NCBI RefSeq assembly: GCF_018614615.1
Contig: NZ_JAGGOK010000111.1
Location: forward strand, 1 to 64,000
Origin: Streptomyces sp. ISL-100
Lineage (GTDB): Bacteria > Actinomycetota > Actinomycetes > Streptomycetales > Streptomycetaceae
Direction: 5' to 3'
DNA: 64,000 nt
The position numbers and the translations under genes were made by a program. Position 1 is the stretch's first letter. Every line of letters begins with the position of its first letter. Under the pieces are notes generated by a model. That model saw only the letters and a list, made by a program, of their open reading frames with translations. It did not search any database and was not told the DNA's origin. This document shows positions 63,425-64,000 of this stretch, piece by piece.

Positions 63425-64000
63425 ATGAGCGAGTCCACCACCATCCGCTGGGAACAGGACGAGACCGGTGTCGTCACCCTCGTCCTGGACGACCCCAACC
63501 AGTCGGCCAACACCATGAACCAGGCCTTCAAATCCTCCATCGCGGCGATCGCCGACCGCGCGGAGGCAGAGAAGGACTCCATCCGGGGCATCATCTTCAC
63601 CTCCGCCAAGAAGACCTTCTTCGCGGGTGGCGACCTCAAGGACATGATCAAGGTCGGTCCGGTACACGCCCAGCAGGTCTTCGACACGGGTACGGCCATC
63701 AAGAGCTCCCTGCGCCGCATCGAGACGCTGGGCAAGCCGGTCGTCGCCGCGATCAACGGCGCGGCCCTCGGCGGCGGTTACGAGATCGCTCTCGCCTGCC
63801 ATCACCGCGTCGCGCTCGACGCGCCCGGCTCCAAGATCGGCCTGCCCGAGGTCACGCTCGGTCTGCTCCCGGCGGGCGGCGGCGTCACCCGTACCGTACG
63901 CCTCATGGGCATCGCGGACGCGCTGCTGAAGGTCCTCCTCCAGGGCACGCAGTACAACCCGCAGCGGGCCCTCGAGAACGGCCTGATCCACGAAGTAGCG
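63425..64000 (+). CDS. FadB-like enoyl-CoA hydratase/3-hydroxyacyl-CoA dehydrogenase, 5' part
   Basis: Starts ATG 63425, 36 bp after the thiolase, and runs off the window with 192 codons. Crotonase fold: FTSAKKTFFAGGDLKDMIKV (oxyanion loop), AAINGAALGGGYEIALACHH and IGLPEVTLGLLPAGGGVTRT. The bifunctional continuation is inferred from gene order (thiolase next to fadB) and from the FadB-type start; only the hydratase part is seen. With acyl-CoA dehydrogenase and thiolase it completes a beta-oxidation set. Confidence 0.88.
   Translation, partial: MSESTTIRWEQDETGVVTLVLDDPNQSANTMNQAFKSSIAAIADRAEAEKDSIRGIIFTSAKKTFFAGGDLKDMIKVGPVHAQQVFDTGTAIKSSLRRIETLGKPVVAAINGAALGGGYEIALACHHRVALDAPGSKIGLPEVTLGLLPAGGGVTRTVRLMGIADALLKVLLQGTQYNPQRALENGLIHEVA

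Noticed and set aside
1..64000. CRISPR arrays, tRNA and rRNA genes
   Set aside because: No regularly spaced repeats of 24-40 bp with unique spacers, and no tRNA or rRNA-like sequence was recognised on either strand.

Overview
The window is high-GC DNA with Streptomyces features: GTG and TTG starts, 4-nt ATGA/GTGA overlaps, a WhiB protein, an SsgA-family sporulation protein, a GH46 chitosanase, a small laccase, an F420-type luciferase-like enzyme and many Tat or Sec exported proteins. It looks like chromosome rather than plasmid, with mostly housekeeping and accessory metabolism. No tRNA, rRNA or CRISPR array was seen.

Layout. 0.2-7.1 kb (mostly minus strand): an M64 metallopeptidase, anhydro-MurNAc kinase coupled to an MHS-type transporter, and a coupled VWA protein/membrane protein pair. 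7.3-9.95 kb: a cupin, a GlxA-like regulator, and a collapsed amino-acid ABC importer in which one deletion joined the binding-protein gene to the ATPase gene. 9.98-13.3 kb: a large NACHT NTPase, a candidate defence or signalling protein. 13.3-18 kb: Tat-exported flavoprotein, YchJ-like protein, DUF3140/HhH DNA-repair pair, methyltransferase, integrase remnant. 18.4-25.6 kb: two-RCK channel-like protein without a recognisable selectivity filter, PucR-type regulator, a DUF5819-HTTM pair resembling SdpA/SdpB, DHA2 efflux pump. 25.9-30.5 kb: flavin oxidoreductase and divergent LigC-like ligase/LigD-like polymerase (NHEJ-type repair), plus a DUF3533-like membrane protein. 30.6-39.6 kb: secreted cupredoxin/DUF1080 and ThuA/sugar-dehydrogenase operon, divergent laccase, WhiB, GMC oxidoreductase, chitosanase.

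39.7-50.3 kb: a HEAT-repeat-like gene is split by a complete 7,201-bp Tn3-family transposon (40624-47824) with 49-bp terminal inverted repeats (48/49 matching) and a 5-bp duplication TTCTG. It carries tnpA at one end, a serine resolvase at the other, and between them two related secreted cysteine-containing proteins of unknown function, one frameshifted. Removing the element and one TTCTG copy restores one 1,134-codon reading frame. The transposon and its cargo are the most distinctive part of the window.

50.3-58.7 kb: acyl-ACP desaturase with a palindromic operator, ABC-F ATPase, SsgA-like protein, a secreted beta-propeller protein, about 0.9 kb of degenerate intergenic repeats, a YciI-like protein, endonuclease V, a His/Asp-repeat membrane peptide and a saccharopine-dehydrogenase-like reductase. 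58.8-64 kb: a tightly spaced acyl-CoA catabolic operon (CoA-transferase, F420-type oxidoreductase, acyl-CoA dehydrogenase, thiolase, FadB-like protein cut by the window end) behind two small palindromes.
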